In this document: positions 8,938 through 16,661 of the stretch, piece by piece
Layout of the letters: each line of letters begins with the position of its first letter
Numbering within the stretch: position 1 is the first letter of the stretch
Assembly: GCA_035308365.1 (NCBI GenBank)
Contig: DATGGU010000002.1
Location: 9,098 to 73,097 of the forward strand
Source of the DNA: PALSA-505 sp035308365
GTDB taxonomy: Bacteria > Actinomycetota > Actinomycetes > Streptosporangiales > Streptosporangiaceae
Direction: 5' to 3'
Length of the DNA stretch: 64,000 nt
Position numbers and translations under genes: made by a program
The notes under the pieces: generated by a model
Database searches by the model: none
Told to the model about the DNA's origin: nothing
What the model saw: only the letters and a program-made list of their open reading frames with translations

Positions 8938-10077
8938 ATGACGGATGAGCCGCGGACCCAGCCGACGCTTCCGTCCTACGGTGAGGGGACGCTCGCCGAC
9001 CTGGCGTCCTCGCTGCTCGGTTCGCTCGGCATCTCCCATGAGGCCAATCCGCTCGGCCTGCCCGAGGCGGCCAGGGTCTGCCTGCTGATCGTGGACGGTC
9101 TCGGCTGGGAACTGCTCCGGGAACATGCCGCTGCCGCGCCGTTCCTGTTCGAGCTGTCGATGAGCGGCCGGACGCTCACCGCCGGGTTCCCGTCCACGAC
9201 CGTGACCAGCCTCGGCTCGCTGGGCACCGGGCGGCCGCCGGGCACGCACGGGATGCTCGGCTACCAGGTGGCCGTGCCCGGCACCGGACGGCTGCTCAAC
9301 GGGCTGCGCTGGGACAACCGGGTGGATCCGCTGAGCTGGCAGTCCGGCTCGACGGTGTACGAGCGGGTCGCGGCCGCCGGGGCCGGCGCCTTCCGGGTCG
9401 GGCCGGGGTCCTATGAGAAGACCGGGTTCAGCCTGGCGGCGATGCGCGGCGCGGCCTACCGTCCGGCGGACAGCCTGGGGGCGCTGGTGGCCCAGGCCAG
9501 GTCGGCGCTGCGGGAGACCGAGCGCGCCCTGGTCACCGTGTACGTCGGTGACCTGGACTCCACCGGGCACACCTTCGGCTGCGGCTCGGAGGCCTGGTAC
9601 TTCCAGCTCGCGCACGTGGACAAGCTGGCCGAGCAGCTCACCTCGGTGCTGCCGTCCGGCACGCTGCTGTACATCACCGCCGATCACGGCATGGTGGACG
9701 TCCCGCAGGCCAGCCGGGTCGATGCGGACGTGACCACCGAACTGCGCGAGGGCGTGGCACTGCTCGGCGGCGAGGCGCGCGCCCGCCACGTCTACACAAG
9801 GCCGGGCGCCGCGGCCGACGTGCTCGCCACCTGGCGGCACCTGCTCGGTGAGCGCGCCTGGGTGGTGTCCAGGGACGACGCCATCGACGCCGGCTGGTTC
9901 GGCCCGGTCGCCCCCGGCATCGCCGAGCGCATCGGCGACGTGGTGGCGGCCGCCGCGGGCAACGCCGCGGTCGTCGCGACCAAGGCGGAGCCGCGCGAGT
10001 CGGCGCTGGTCGGCATGCATGGCTCGCTGACCCAGGCCGAGCAGCTGGTCCCGCTGCTGGCCCACGCGGCGGCATGA
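8938..10077 (+). CDS. type I phosphodiesterase / nucleotide pyrophosphatase family protein
   Basis: Alkaline-phosphatase-superfamily hydrolase, 379 aa. Seen: the metal-binding LLIVDGLGWELL (about residues 44-55), the nucleophile threonine in GFPSTTVTSLGSLGTG (about 83-98), VYVGDLDSTGHTFG (about 201-214) and ITADHGMVDVP (about 246-256). No signal peptide, so probably cytoplasmic. Its stop overlaps the next start (ATGA), so it is translationally coupled to a sulfurtransferase. Specific substrate unknown. Confidence 0.85.
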   Translation: MTDEPRTQPTLPSYGEGTLADLASSLLGSLGISHEANPLGLPEAARVCLLIVDGLGWELLREHAAAAPFLFELSMSGRTLTAGFPSTTVTSLGSLGTGRPPGTHGMLGYQVAVPGTGRLLNGLRWDNRVDPLSWQSGSTVYERVAAAGAGAFRVGPGSYEKTGFSLAAMRGAAYRPADSLGALVAQARSALRETERALVTVYVGDLDSTGHTFGCGSEAWYFQLAHVDKLAEQLTSVLPSGTLLYITADHGMVDVPQASRVDADVTTELREGVALLGGEARARHVYTRPGAAADVLATWRHLLGERAWVVSRDDAIDAGWFGPVAPGIAERIGDVVAAAAGNAAVVATKAEPRESALVGMHGSLTQAEQLVPLLAHAAA

Positions 10078-10910
10078 GCCCGCTGATCGCGGCCGCCGCG
10101 CTGGCCGGCGAGCTGGCCGGGGCGGAGCCACCCACCCTTATCGACGCCCGCTGGCGGCTCGGTGGCCCGCCAGGCATCGACAGCTACCGCGCGGGACACC
10201 TGCCCGGCGCCGTGTACGTGGACCTGGACCGGGACCTGTCCGGGCCGCCGGGCCAAGCCGGGCGGCACCCGCTGCCCGAGGCAGGCGGCTTCCAGGCGAC
10301 GATGCGCCGTGCCGGGGTGCGCGACGGCCACCCGGTGGTGGTCTACGACGACGGTGGCACCCTGGCCGCGGCCCGCGCCTGGTGGCTGCTGCGCTATTTC
10401 GGCCACGACCAGGTCCGGGTGCTTGACGGTGGGTTCCGCGCCTGGCAGGCGGCGGGCCAGCCGCTGACCGAGGCCGAGCCAAGCCCGCCGCCGGGAGATT
10501 TCACCGCCCGGCCCGGGCACATGCCACTGATCGACGCCGATGGTGCGTCGGCCACCGCCCGGACCGGCCTGCTGCTCGACGTGCGGGCGCCGGAACGCTA
10601 CCGGGGCGACAGCGAGCCCATCGACCCGGTCGGCGGGCACATCCCCGGCGCGGTGAACGCCCCGTTCACCGGCAGCCTGACCGGCGAGGGCACCTTCCGC
10701 GACCCGGCCGAACTGCGCGAGCGGTTCGCCGCCCTGGGCGCGGCGCCCGGTGGGCCGGTCGCCGCGTACTGCGGGTCCGGGGTCACCGCCGCGCAGGAGG
10801 TGCTGGCCCTGGAGCTGGCCGGCATCCCGGCCGCGCTCTATATCGGCTCCTGGTCCAACTGGCTGGCCGAACCAGGCCGCCCGGTCGCCACCGGCCCCGA
10901 GCCAGGCTGA
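10074..10910 (+). CDS. rhodanese-type sulfurtransferase
   Basis: Two-domain thiosulfate or 3-mercaptopyruvate sulfurtransferase, 278 aa. Seen: an inactive N-terminal rhodanese domain (VYDDGGTLAAARAWWLLRYF where the active Cys would be), then a C-terminal domain with LLDVRAPERYRGDSEPID and the active loop AYCGSGVTAAQ, whose cysteine carries the persulfide. Starts within the stop of the preceding gene. Confidence 0.9.
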   Translation: MSPLIAAAALAGELAGAEPPTLIDARWRLGGPPGIDSYRAGHLPGAVYVDLDRDLSGPPGQAGRHPLPEAGGFQATMRRAGVRDGHPVVVYDDGGTLAAARAWWLLRYFGHDQVRVLDGGFRAWQAAGQPLTEAEPSPPPGDFTARPGHMPLIDADGASATARTGLLLDVRAPERYRGDSEPIDPVGGHIPGAVNAPFTGSLTGEGTFRDPAELRERFAALGAAPGGPVAAYCGSGVTAAQEVLALELAGIPAALYIGSWSNWLAEPGRPVATGPEPG

Positions 10911-10933
10911 CCGCGGGGCAGGCCGGCCACCGG

Positions 10934-11488
10934 TCAGACCGCCATCCGCTTGGCCAGCTCCTGGCGCAGCGCGTCCGGTCCGGCCCCGGCTTCCTTGAGC
11001 ACCAGCAGCGCCGCGTTGTCACCCTGGCCGAGCAGCCCGAGCAGCAGGTGGACGGTGGTGATCTCGTGATCGTGCCGCTTGGCGGCGGTCTTCGCCGCGA
11101 CCTCCAGCGTCTTCTTCGCCCGTGGGGTGAACGGGATGTGGCCGCCGGTGCAGGGCCGCCCACGCCAGTCCTTGCCACGGTCGAGCGCCCCGCGCCCGAA
11201 CCTCGCCTCGGCTGCCTGGCGCACCGCGTCCAGGTCGATGCCCAGTGTGGCCAGCGCGCCGGCGTCCAGCGCGCGGTCGCCGGTGACGGCCAGCTCGGCG
11301 ACCCGCTGCCGGAGCGTTCCGGTGTCAAGCCCCAGGGCGGCCAGCGACGCGGCGGCCGGGGTGCCCGTCCCGGCCGACAGCCCGAGCAGCAGGTGCTCAC
11401 AGCCGATGAACCCGTGGTGCAGCAGCAAGGCCTCCTCCTGGGCCGCCACGACCGCCTGCCGTGCCTCGACGCTGAACCGTTCGAACAT
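10934..11488 (-). CDS. Clp N-terminal domain protein
   Basis: Contains two Clp-N (ClpA/ClpC N-terminal) repeats: MFERFSVEARQAVVAAQEEA with HHGFIGCEHLLLGL, and IPFTPRAKKTLEVAAKTAAK with HEITTVHLLLGLL. There is no AAA ATPase module, so it cannot unfold proteins itself; it may act as an adaptor or a lone binding domain. The ATG at 11488 is chosen because GGAGAGGAAG precedes it and homologues start MFERF. Reading upstream in frame only decodes the 18-bp repeats. Length 184 aa. It follows a small HTH gene on the same strand. Confidence 0.85.
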   Translation of the reverse strand: MFERFSVEARQAVVAAQEEALLLHHGFIGCEHLLLGLSAGTGTPAAASLAALGLDTGTLRQRVAELAVTGDRALDAGALATLGIDLDAVRQAAEARFGRGALDRGKDWRGRPCTGGHIPFTPRAKKTLEVAAKTAAKRHDHEITTVHLLLGLLGQGDNAALLVLKEAGAGPDALRQELAKRMAV

Positions 11489-11510
11489 GCTTCCTCTCCC
11501 TCGTTCCCCA

Positions 11511-11564
11511 GCGGCCGGCTGGTCCACGGCGGCCGGCTGGTCCACGGCGGCCGGCCGGTCCACG
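11511..11564. repeat. 18-bp tandem repeat, three copies
   Basis: GCGGCCGGCTGGTCCACG at 11511-11528 and 11529-11546, then a copy with one change at 11547-11564, followed by a partial unit. It fills the gap between the HTH gene and the Clp-N gene, just upstream of the latter's ribosome site. Confidence 0.85.
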
Positions 11565-11588
11565 GCGGCTGGTCATCCCGGCGGCTGG

Positions 11589-11810
11589 TCAGATGCCGCG
11601 CACCCGGCGGGCGTGCTTCTTGTGCGCGGCCTGTCTGCTGACGCCGAGCTGTGCCGCTATCTCCTGCCAGGACCAGCCCTGCCGGCGCGCGCTGTCGACC
11701 TGCAGCGCCTCGAGCCGCTCGGTCAGCTCCCGCAGGGCCCGCACGGCCCGCAGGCCCTGCGCCGGGTCGCGGCCGCTGGCCGCCTCCGCCAGCATCACAC
11801 CCTCGTTCAT
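11589..11810 (-). CDS. small helix-turn-helix protein
   Basis: A 73-residue protein with a coiled helix (ALRELTERLEALQVDSAR) and a C-terminal helix-turn-helix, GWSWQEIAAQLGVSRQAAHK, ending in a basic tail. It resembles the small sigma-region-4-like HTH proteins commonly encoded next to Clp-N genes in actinomycetes, so it may regulate that gene. The unusual 18-bp repeats lie between the two. Confidence 0.8.
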   Translation of the reverse strand: MNEGVMLAEAASGRDPAQGLRAVRALRELTERLEALQVDSARRQGWSWQEIAAQLGVSRQAAHKKHARRVRGI

Positions 11811-12110
11811 GCCGTCAATTTATGTTGACAGCCGAGGGCATGTCAACTCAGGATGACACCCGCCCTGCGCCGCCGCGGAGCAGCACGGCCACCGGCCCGA
11901 GCGTCGCGGCCAGCGTCAGCGCGGTCACGGCGCCGACGATCACCAGCGCCGCCGCCCGTACCGCTTGCCGACGCCGGTAAGGACCACGGGCGAACCTGGC
12001 GGCGGCGCGAGGCCATCGAACTGCCGCGTGTCTGTGCGCCCACAGCGGTCATAGGCATGCAGTCAGTCTGTTGACGCCGCGGCCGGCGACCAATGGGGCC
12101 GGCACCCGGA
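11811..12110. other. intergenic region with no convincing gene
   Basis: About 300 bp between the HTH gene and the terminator of the DUF929 gene. On the minus strand one frame decodes a basic stretch followed by a hydrophobic segment (VIVGAVTALTLAATLGPVAV) and ends at 11850, but it opens after a stop with no ATG, GTG or TTG before the segment. It may be the remnant of a small membrane protein. TTGACA-like bases near 11825 could belong to the HTH gene's promoter. Confidence 0.35.
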
Positions 12111-12138
12111 TGCCGGGTGGTGCTAACCCCACCCGGCA
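12111..12138 (-). terminator. hairpin terminator of the DUF929 gene
   Basis: Perfect 10-bp stem TGCCGGGTGG / CCACCCGGCA with an 8-nt loop, 14 bp past the stop of the minus-strand gene at 12152. Confidence 0.6.
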
Positions 12139-12151
12139 CGGTTCGCCCGGG

Positions 12152-12994
12152 TTACCGGTGCAGGCCGGTCAGGTTGTCCAGGGCCTTGGTGATCGTGTTC
12201 GCCGCGCCGTCGATGGCCTGGGCGACCGGGCTGCCCGGGTTGCTGAGGCCGGCCGCTATCTGCTTCCAGGTCAGCCCGCTGAGCAGGGTGGGCTCGTACT
12301 GCGCGCCGAGGGCCAGGTACCTGTTCCCGATGTCCACGAACGGCAACCCGCCGGAGTCGTTGCTGGATACGTAGGGTGGCGCGTTGTACCTGCTGAACAG
12401 GGCGAGCTGCGCGCTGGTGGGCTGCTGCAGGGTGACCCGGCTGTTCTCGGAATACCACTCGACCGGGTCGAAGGACACATACCTGCTCGTGTAGTGCGAC
12501 CCGTAGAAGGTCAGGGTCGGGATGTAGCCGTCATCGGGCGCCGAGTGGATGAAGCGCAGGCCGGAGAACGTGCCGAACCGGCTCAGCGCGACGGTCAGCG
12601 CCCACCGTTCGGCCGCGCAGAACGGGCAGTACTCGCCGCCCATGTAGAGCACCTCCGGCTTGCCGCCGGAGGTGAGCAGCGGCTGGTTGCCCCGGGTCGG
12701 CACGAGCGCGCTCGCCTGGCCGGTGCCGACCGAGCTCAGCCGCCCCGCCGGGACGTTGGTGACCTGCTGCGCCACCGAGGTGAGCGTGACGGCCGCCGAA
12801 CTCCTGGCGGCGGGCTGCCGCAGCGCCTTCACCGCGAAGATGGCGACGACCAGGGCGATCACGACCGTCACGCTCCCGCCTGCCAGCCACAGCCGTCTGC
12901 GTCTGGCCCGCTCGGCGGCGCGCTGGGCCGCGATCTTTCTCGCCGCGCCGCTCCTGGTGGTGCCTCGCCGCTGGGTCCGCGCCGGATGGCCCAT
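12152..12994 (-). CDS. DUF929 membrane-anchored thioredoxin-like protein
   Basis: Seen: a very basic cytoplasmic N-terminus, one membrane segment at about residues 37-53, then an external domain with GGKPEVLYMGGEYCPFCAAE near residues 110-130. CPFC is a thioredoxin-type redox motif, and the following ALTVALSRFGTFSGL fits a thioredoxin helix. Length 280 aa matches DUF929 proteins. Probable role is extracytoplasmic disulfide chemistry; this is inferred from fold and motif. Confidence 0.8.
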   Translation of the reverse strand: MGHPARTQRRGTTRSGAARKIAAQRAAERARRRRLWLAGGSVTVVIALVVAIFAVKALRQPAARSSAAVTLTSVAQQVTNVPAGRLSSVGTGQASALVPTRGNQPLLTSGGKPEVLYMGGEYCPFCAAERWALTVALSRFGTFSGLRFIHSAPDDGYIPTLTFYGSHYTSRYVSFDPVEWYSENSRVTLQQPTSAQLALFSRYNAPPYVSSNDSGGLPFVDIGNRYLALGAQYEPTLLSGLTWKQIAAGLSNPGSPVAQAIDGAANTITKALDNLTGLHR

Positions 12995-13108
12995 GGAGAT
13001 CCCCTTGATGTCGCCGACTGGATTACCTCCACGGAAGCCGGGGGTGCTCTATACCGGCTCGGTGCTTCCTCTGCAAGACGTATGAGCGTGGGCTGACAGG
13101 CTAGGGGC

Positions 13109-13756
13109 ATGGCTTCCGACACCAGGCCGCTGGCCGAGACCAACCCGCTTCCCGACGGCATCGGCGGGCGGCTGCGCGAGCAGCTCGCCTTCCTCGTCGA
13201 GGCAGACCGGCTCAAGACCGTGCTGCGGCGCTCGCCGCTGGCCGCTGCGGACCGGCGGGAGAACGACGCCGAGCACTCCTGGCACCTCGCCCTGATGGCC
13301 ATGATCCTGGCCGAGCACGCCGACGAGGCCGTCGACGTCGGGCACGTGATGAAACTGGTGGTCGTGCACGACCTGGTGGAAATCTACGCCGGGGACACGT
13401 TCCTGTACGACGACGCGATGGCCGCCAGCCAGCGGGAGCGGGAAAGCGCCGCCGCGGACGCGCTGTTCGGCATGTTGCCCGGCCGCCAGGCTGCCTGGAT
13501 GCGGGAGCTGTGGGAGGAATTCGAGGCGCGGCAGACTCCGGAGGCAAGGTTCGCCAAGGCCATGGACCGGCTGGAGCCGATGCTGCTCAACTGGATGGCC
13601 CGGGGTGGGACCTGGCAGGCCCCCGGGGTGACGGTGCCGGACATCCGGGCCCGCACGTCGATGATCGGCGACGCCTCGGCCGCGCTGTGGGAAGCCGGCC
13701 GGGCGCTGATCCAGGAAAGCGAACGCCGTGGCTGGGCCCGGCCGGCCGATCGGTAA
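13109..13756 (+). CDS. HD-domain hydrolase
   Basis: Metal-dependent phosphohydrolase of the YfbR/HD_3 kind, 215 aa. Seen: the first His in ENDAEHSWHLALM, the HD pair in VVHDLVEIYAGD and the later Asp-bearing helix FAKAMDRLEPMLLNW. Such proteins often act on 5'-deoxynucleotides. It stands alone, followed by a long promoter region. Confidence 0.88.
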   Translation: MASDTRPLAETNPLPDGIGGRLREQLAFLVEADRLKTVLRRSPLAAADRRENDAEHSWHLALMAMILAEHADEAVDVGHVMKLVVVHDLVEIYAGDTFLYDDAMAASQRERESAAADALFGMLPGRQAAWMRELWEEFEARQTPEARFAKAMDRLEPMLLNWMARGGTWQAPGVTVPDIRARTSMIGDASAALWEAGRALIQESERRGWARPADR

Positions 13757-13833
13757 CCGATTCGGGAACGCTGGATTACCCGCGGTTGCCGTGGATCACC
13801 CTAAACGCCCCAAAAGCTGACAATAGGGGAGTC

Positions 13834-13863
13834 TTGACAACCTATCCTTCGTAAATCTAGTCT
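13834..13863 (+). promoter_or_regulatory. sigma-70-like promoter
   Basis: Consensus TTGACA at 13834-13839 and TAGTCT at 13858-13863, spaced 18 bp. It lies about 190 bp before the Tat-exported phosphoesterase start at 14049 and in the right orientation. The downstream PHO-like repeat begins about 75 bp after it. Confidence 0.45.
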
Positions 13864-13938
13864 TCTCGACTATGGCGCCAGGAATTCGGGATGGGCAAAT
13901 GGCTGGCGCATCGGTGATCCCGACGGAATTCGAGCCGG

Positions 13939-13960
13939 GTTCACCCGTCATTCACTTCCC
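13939..13960 (+). promoter_or_regulatory. PHO-box-like 11-bp direct repeat
   Basis: Two adjacent 11-nt units, GTTCACCCGTC then ATTCACTTCCC. Streptomyces PhoP binds tandem 11-nt units of the form GTTCACC plus four bases, so this is a close match in sequence and spacing. It is upstream of a secreted phosphoesterase gene, the type of gene PhoP controls. Binding is inferred. Confidence 0.6.
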
Positions 13961-14048
13961 CGGAACAGGCGCGTTTACCGTCGTTTCCGCCGGGTCATGA
14001 GCCCGGTGACAGGCCACCTCTTCTATCTTTCCGCAGGGAGGATCCCCC

Positions 14049-15305
14049 ATGGGTGACCGCAATGATCCGATCTCTTCGCCTGCCTATTCGCGGAGGCGAT
14101 TCCTCCAGCAGGCGGGCGCGCTCGGCGCGGCCGGGGCGGCGGCCCCACTGCTGGGACGGGCCACCGCCAGCGCTGCGGCCCGCACCGCGACCTCGTCGAA
14201 GCGTAAGTTCACCAAGGCCTCGCCCATCGAGCATATCGTCGTCTGCTGTCAGGAAAATCACTCGTTCGACCATTACTTCGGGTCTTACCCGAAGCTTCCG
14301 ACCGGCTGGGGAATTCCACCAGGGTATTCTCAGCCGAATGGGCAGGGCGGCCAGTTCAAGGTATTCCACTTCGGCAACCTGACCGGCAATGGCGGAGACC
14401 CCTACCACGACTGGAACAGCATTCACAGTGAGTGGGACCACGGGAAGATGGACGGGTTCTACACCACCAATGGGAAGGACGCCTGCGGGTACTACACAGC
14501 GACTGACCTGCCGTACTACTACTCACTGCTCCCGAAGTACACGCTGTGCGCCAACTACTCCTGCGGCGTGCTGAGCGAGACCTACCCGAATCGCCTGGTT
14601 CTGTACTCGGGAACCAGCGGCGGCATCACCACGAACAACATCAACCAGAATGGTTCGCTGGACTGGCCGTGCGTGTGTGACCTGCTGTCCGGCCACGGCA
14701 TCACGTTCAAGAACTACAACTTCCACTGCCCTGACAACTACTCCATCATCGCGCTGTTCAAGAAGTGGGCGACCGGCGGCCCGAACAACGAGCTCAACCA
14801 GTCGATGTCCAAGTTCTTCAGCGACTGCACGAACAACACGCTGCCGCAGGTGTCCTTCATCACCGAGGCGCCACCCTACGACGAGCACCCGCCGGCCAAC
14901 ATCCAGACCGGTGAGAGCATGATCAAGTCGATCGTCAAGGCGGTGCAGGCGTCGAAGGCGTGGGCGACCACGGCGATCCTGATCACCTACGACGAGGGCG
15001 GCGGCTACTTCGACCACCACCCCCCGACCCAGCTCGACAAGTTCGGGCCCGGCATCCGGGTGCCCATGATCGTCGTTTCGCCGTACGCCAAGGCTGGCCA
15101 CGTGGACACCACGTTCTCCGAGCACAGCTCGGTGCTGAAGTTCATCGAGTCGACGTTCAGCCTGCCGACACTGGCCTCGATGAACCACAAGTTCGACACC
15201 AGCACGCCCAAGGGCTTCAACTACCAGGCCAACGGCGCACCGTTCCCGCCCCGGGACGGCAACCCCGCGATCAGCGACCTGACCCAGTGCTTCACCTTCG
15301 GCTGA
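14049..15305 (+). CDS. Tat-exported phosphoesterase (phospholipase C type)
   Basis: Extracellular PF04185 enzyme likely to cleave phospholipid or other phosphoesters. Seen: a twin-arginine signal (SRRRFLQQAG, then an alanine-rich stretch ending near residue 45), the active-site motif CCQENHSFDHYFGSYP at about 66-81, ILITYDEGGGYFDHHPP at about 310-326 and RVPMIVVSPYAKAGHVD at about 336-352. Length 418 aa. GGGAGGAT precedes the ATG. A promoter and a PHO-box-like repeat lie upstream, suggesting induction on phosphate starvation. Followed by a strong terminator. Confidence 0.9.
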   Translation: MGDRNDPISSPAYSRRRFLQQAGALGAAGAAAPLLGRATASAAARTATSSKRKFTKASPIEHIVVCCQENHSFDHYFGSYPKLPTGWGIPPGYSQPNGQGGQFKVFHFGNLTGNGGDPYHDWNSIHSEWDHGKMDGFYTTNGKDACGYYTATDLPYYYSLLPKYTLCANYSCGVLSETYPNRLVLYSGTSGGITTNNINQNGSLDWPCVCDLLSGHGITFKNYNFHCPDNYSIIALFKKWATGGPNNELNQSMSKFFSDCTNNTLPQVSFITEAPPYDEHPPANIQTGESMIKSIVKAVQASKAWATTAILITYDEGGGYFDHHPPTQLDKFGPGIRVPMIVVSPYAKAGHVDTTFSEHSSVLKFIESTFSLPTLASMNHKFDTSTPKGFNYQANGAPFPPRDGNPAISDLTQCFTFG

Positions 15306-15325
15306 CGTCATCGGCAAGCTGATCC

Positions 15326-15367
15326 GGGCCATGGCGGTGGCATCTCCCAGTGCCGCCGTCATGGCCC
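15326..15367 (+). terminator. hairpin terminator
   Basis: A 17-bp RNA stem (15326-15342 with 15351-15367), allowing two G-U pairs, around an 8-nt loop, 20 bp after the stop of the Tat phosphoesterase. Confidence 0.65.
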
Positions 15368-15385
15368 CTCCTTTATTGTGTCGAC

Positions 15386-15826
15386 ATGCCTCTTACCGGT
15401 GAATACGAGCCAAGCGCGGCGTCATGGGCCCGCGACCAGGTCGACCTCTACGAGCGCTCCGGCGGCACCGAGGGAACCGAGATGAACGGCAAGCCGGTCA
15501 TCATCCTGACCTCGGTGGGAGCGAAGACCGGGAAGATCCGCAAGACCCCGCTGATGCGGGTCGAGCACGACGGGGAGTACGCGGTGGTCGCCTCGCTGGG
15601 CGGCGCACCCAAGCACCCCGTCTGGTACTACAACCTGACCGCCAATCCGCACGTGGAACTGCAGGACGGCCCGGTCAAGAAGGACTACCAGGCCCGGGAG
15701 GTGCACGGCTCCGAACGCGCCACGTGGTGGGACCGGGCCGTCGAGGCCTGGCCCGACTACGCCTCCTACCAGGAGAAGACCAGCAGGGTCATCCCGGTCT
15801 TCGTCCTCACCCCCATCGACGCGTAA
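15386..15826 (+). CDS. F420-dependent nitroreductase-family oxidoreductase (DDN-like)
   Basis: Small split-barrel protein of the deazaflavin(F420)-dependent nitroreductase family. Seen: ILTSVGAKTGKIRKTPLMRV near residues 39-58 and GGAPKHPVWYYNLTANPHVE near 72-91, the hallmark stretches of this group. Length 146 aa from the ATG at 15386, which begins just past the terminator of the previous gene. Substrate not predictable. It overlaps a possible small gene on the other strand at its 3' end. Confidence 0.88.
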   Translation: MPLTGEYEPSAASWARDQVDLYERSGGTEGTEMNGKPVIILTSVGAKTGKIRKTPLMRVEHDGEYAVVASLGGAPKHPVWYYNLTANPHVELQDGPVKKDYQAREVHGSERATWWDRAVEAWPDYASYQEKTSRVIPVFVLTPIDA

Positions 15827-16019
15827 CCGGCCCGGCGGCCAGCCACCAGGCCTTTCCGCTCCAGTGCTCCAGCACGGGGCGCAACAGCCGCAGCCTGTTG
15901 ACCGGCTCGCCGGCCGCCCACCAGTCCGTGGCCCCGGGCAGGCCAGGCATCGCGTCGCGGAGACTGCTGACCACCTTCGCCGCCCCGGTGATCGACAACG
16001 GCGGCGTCGTCAACGGCAC
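15807..16019 (-). CDS. possible small protein, unknown
   Basis: A 70-codon frame with a GTG start and very high third-position GC, which is unlike random shadow sequence. It contains a Trp-rich stretch (DWWAAGEPVNRLRLLRPVLE, then HWSGKAWWLAAGP). An in-frame stop lies two codons before the start, so it cannot be longer. It overlaps the convergent reductase by 20 bp. It may be a genuine small gene or the remnant of a larger one; I do not recognise a family. The rest of 15827-16145 holds nothing else I can see. Confidence 0.35.
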   Translation of the reverse strand: MPLTTPPLSITGAAKVVSSLRDAMPGLPGATDWWAAGEPVNRLRLLRPVLEHWSGKAWWLAAGPVTRRWG

Positions 16020-16145
16020 AGACTACTCAGCCAGTGACATCCACCCAGGAACCACCGTGGCGATCTTCGGTGAATGGTTCCTGCCCCCGGGAGCCTCCAG
16101 ATTTCCAGGGCTGACTGACCCGCTCGACCTGGCATTGGAGGCGCA

Positions 16146-16661
16146 CTATCCCGGCGGGGCGAGGTCGCGGCGGGCGGTCAGCAGGAACCAGGTGGCCGCC
16201 CCGATGGTCAGGCCGCCGGCCGCGGGCTGGGCGCCCACCAGCGCGAACGATCCGGCGCTGATCGCGGCGGCGATCGCCAGCCGCAGTGCGAGCAGCGCCG
16301 GGCGGCCGCGCCTGATTCGCAGCATGAACAGCATCGCGGTCCCGTAGCGACGGCCGGGCCGGTCGCGCTCCACCGCCGGAACCGGGACCGGATCCGTTAC
16401 GTCCGGCAAGACGTCTGGTGTTCCTGCTGGCGCGTTGTCGTGGCGGGGGCCGGTCAGGTCGGCGTAGGCCTCGCCCCGGCCGAACCGGGTGCGCAGCTCC
16501 GTGTAGGCGGCGGCTGCGGCGGCGAACCGCTCGGGGTCGCCGCCGTCGTCGCGGTCGGGGTGGGTCGCGGCGGCGATCCGGCGCCAGGCCGCCCGGACGT
16601 CGTCGTCGGTCAGGTCCGGCCGGGCCGGCAGGCCGAGCACGCCGAACGGGCCGTCGCTCAC
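16146..16661 (-). CDS. J-domain protein with membrane segments
   Basis: An N-terminal DnaJ-type domain: FGVLGLPARPDLTDDDVRAA, then the HPD motif in AATHPDRDDGGD (about residues 32-43) and an alanine-rich helix. A linker follows, and the C-terminal 60 residues are hydrophobic with two membrane segments (ALLALRLAIAAAISAGSFAL and GLTIGAATWFLL). Length 171 aa. It overlaps the upstream ATPase gene by 4 bp (ATGA), so the two are coupled. A J-domain normally stimulates DnaK; its attachment to a TraB/FtsK-like system is uncommon. Confidence 0.8.
   Translation of the reverse strand: MSDGPFGVLGLPARPDLTDDDVRAAWRRIAAATHPDRDDGGDPERFAAAAAAYTELRTRFGRGEAYADLTGPRHDNAPAGTPDVLPDVTDPVPVPAVERDRPGRRYGTAMLFMLRIRRGRPALLALRLAIAAAISAGSFALVGAQPAAGGLTIGAATWFLLTARRDLAPPG

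Noticed and set aside
11843..12139. Possible 98-aa minus-strand gene with ATG start
   Set aside because: Product is an Arg/Gly-rich shadow; the alternative frame with a hydrophobic segment lacks a usable start codon.
13757..14048. Small RNA or riboswitch in the long leader of the Tat phosphoesterase
   Set aside because: Promoter and PHO-like repeat explain the length; no conserved riboswitch structure could be recognised by eye.
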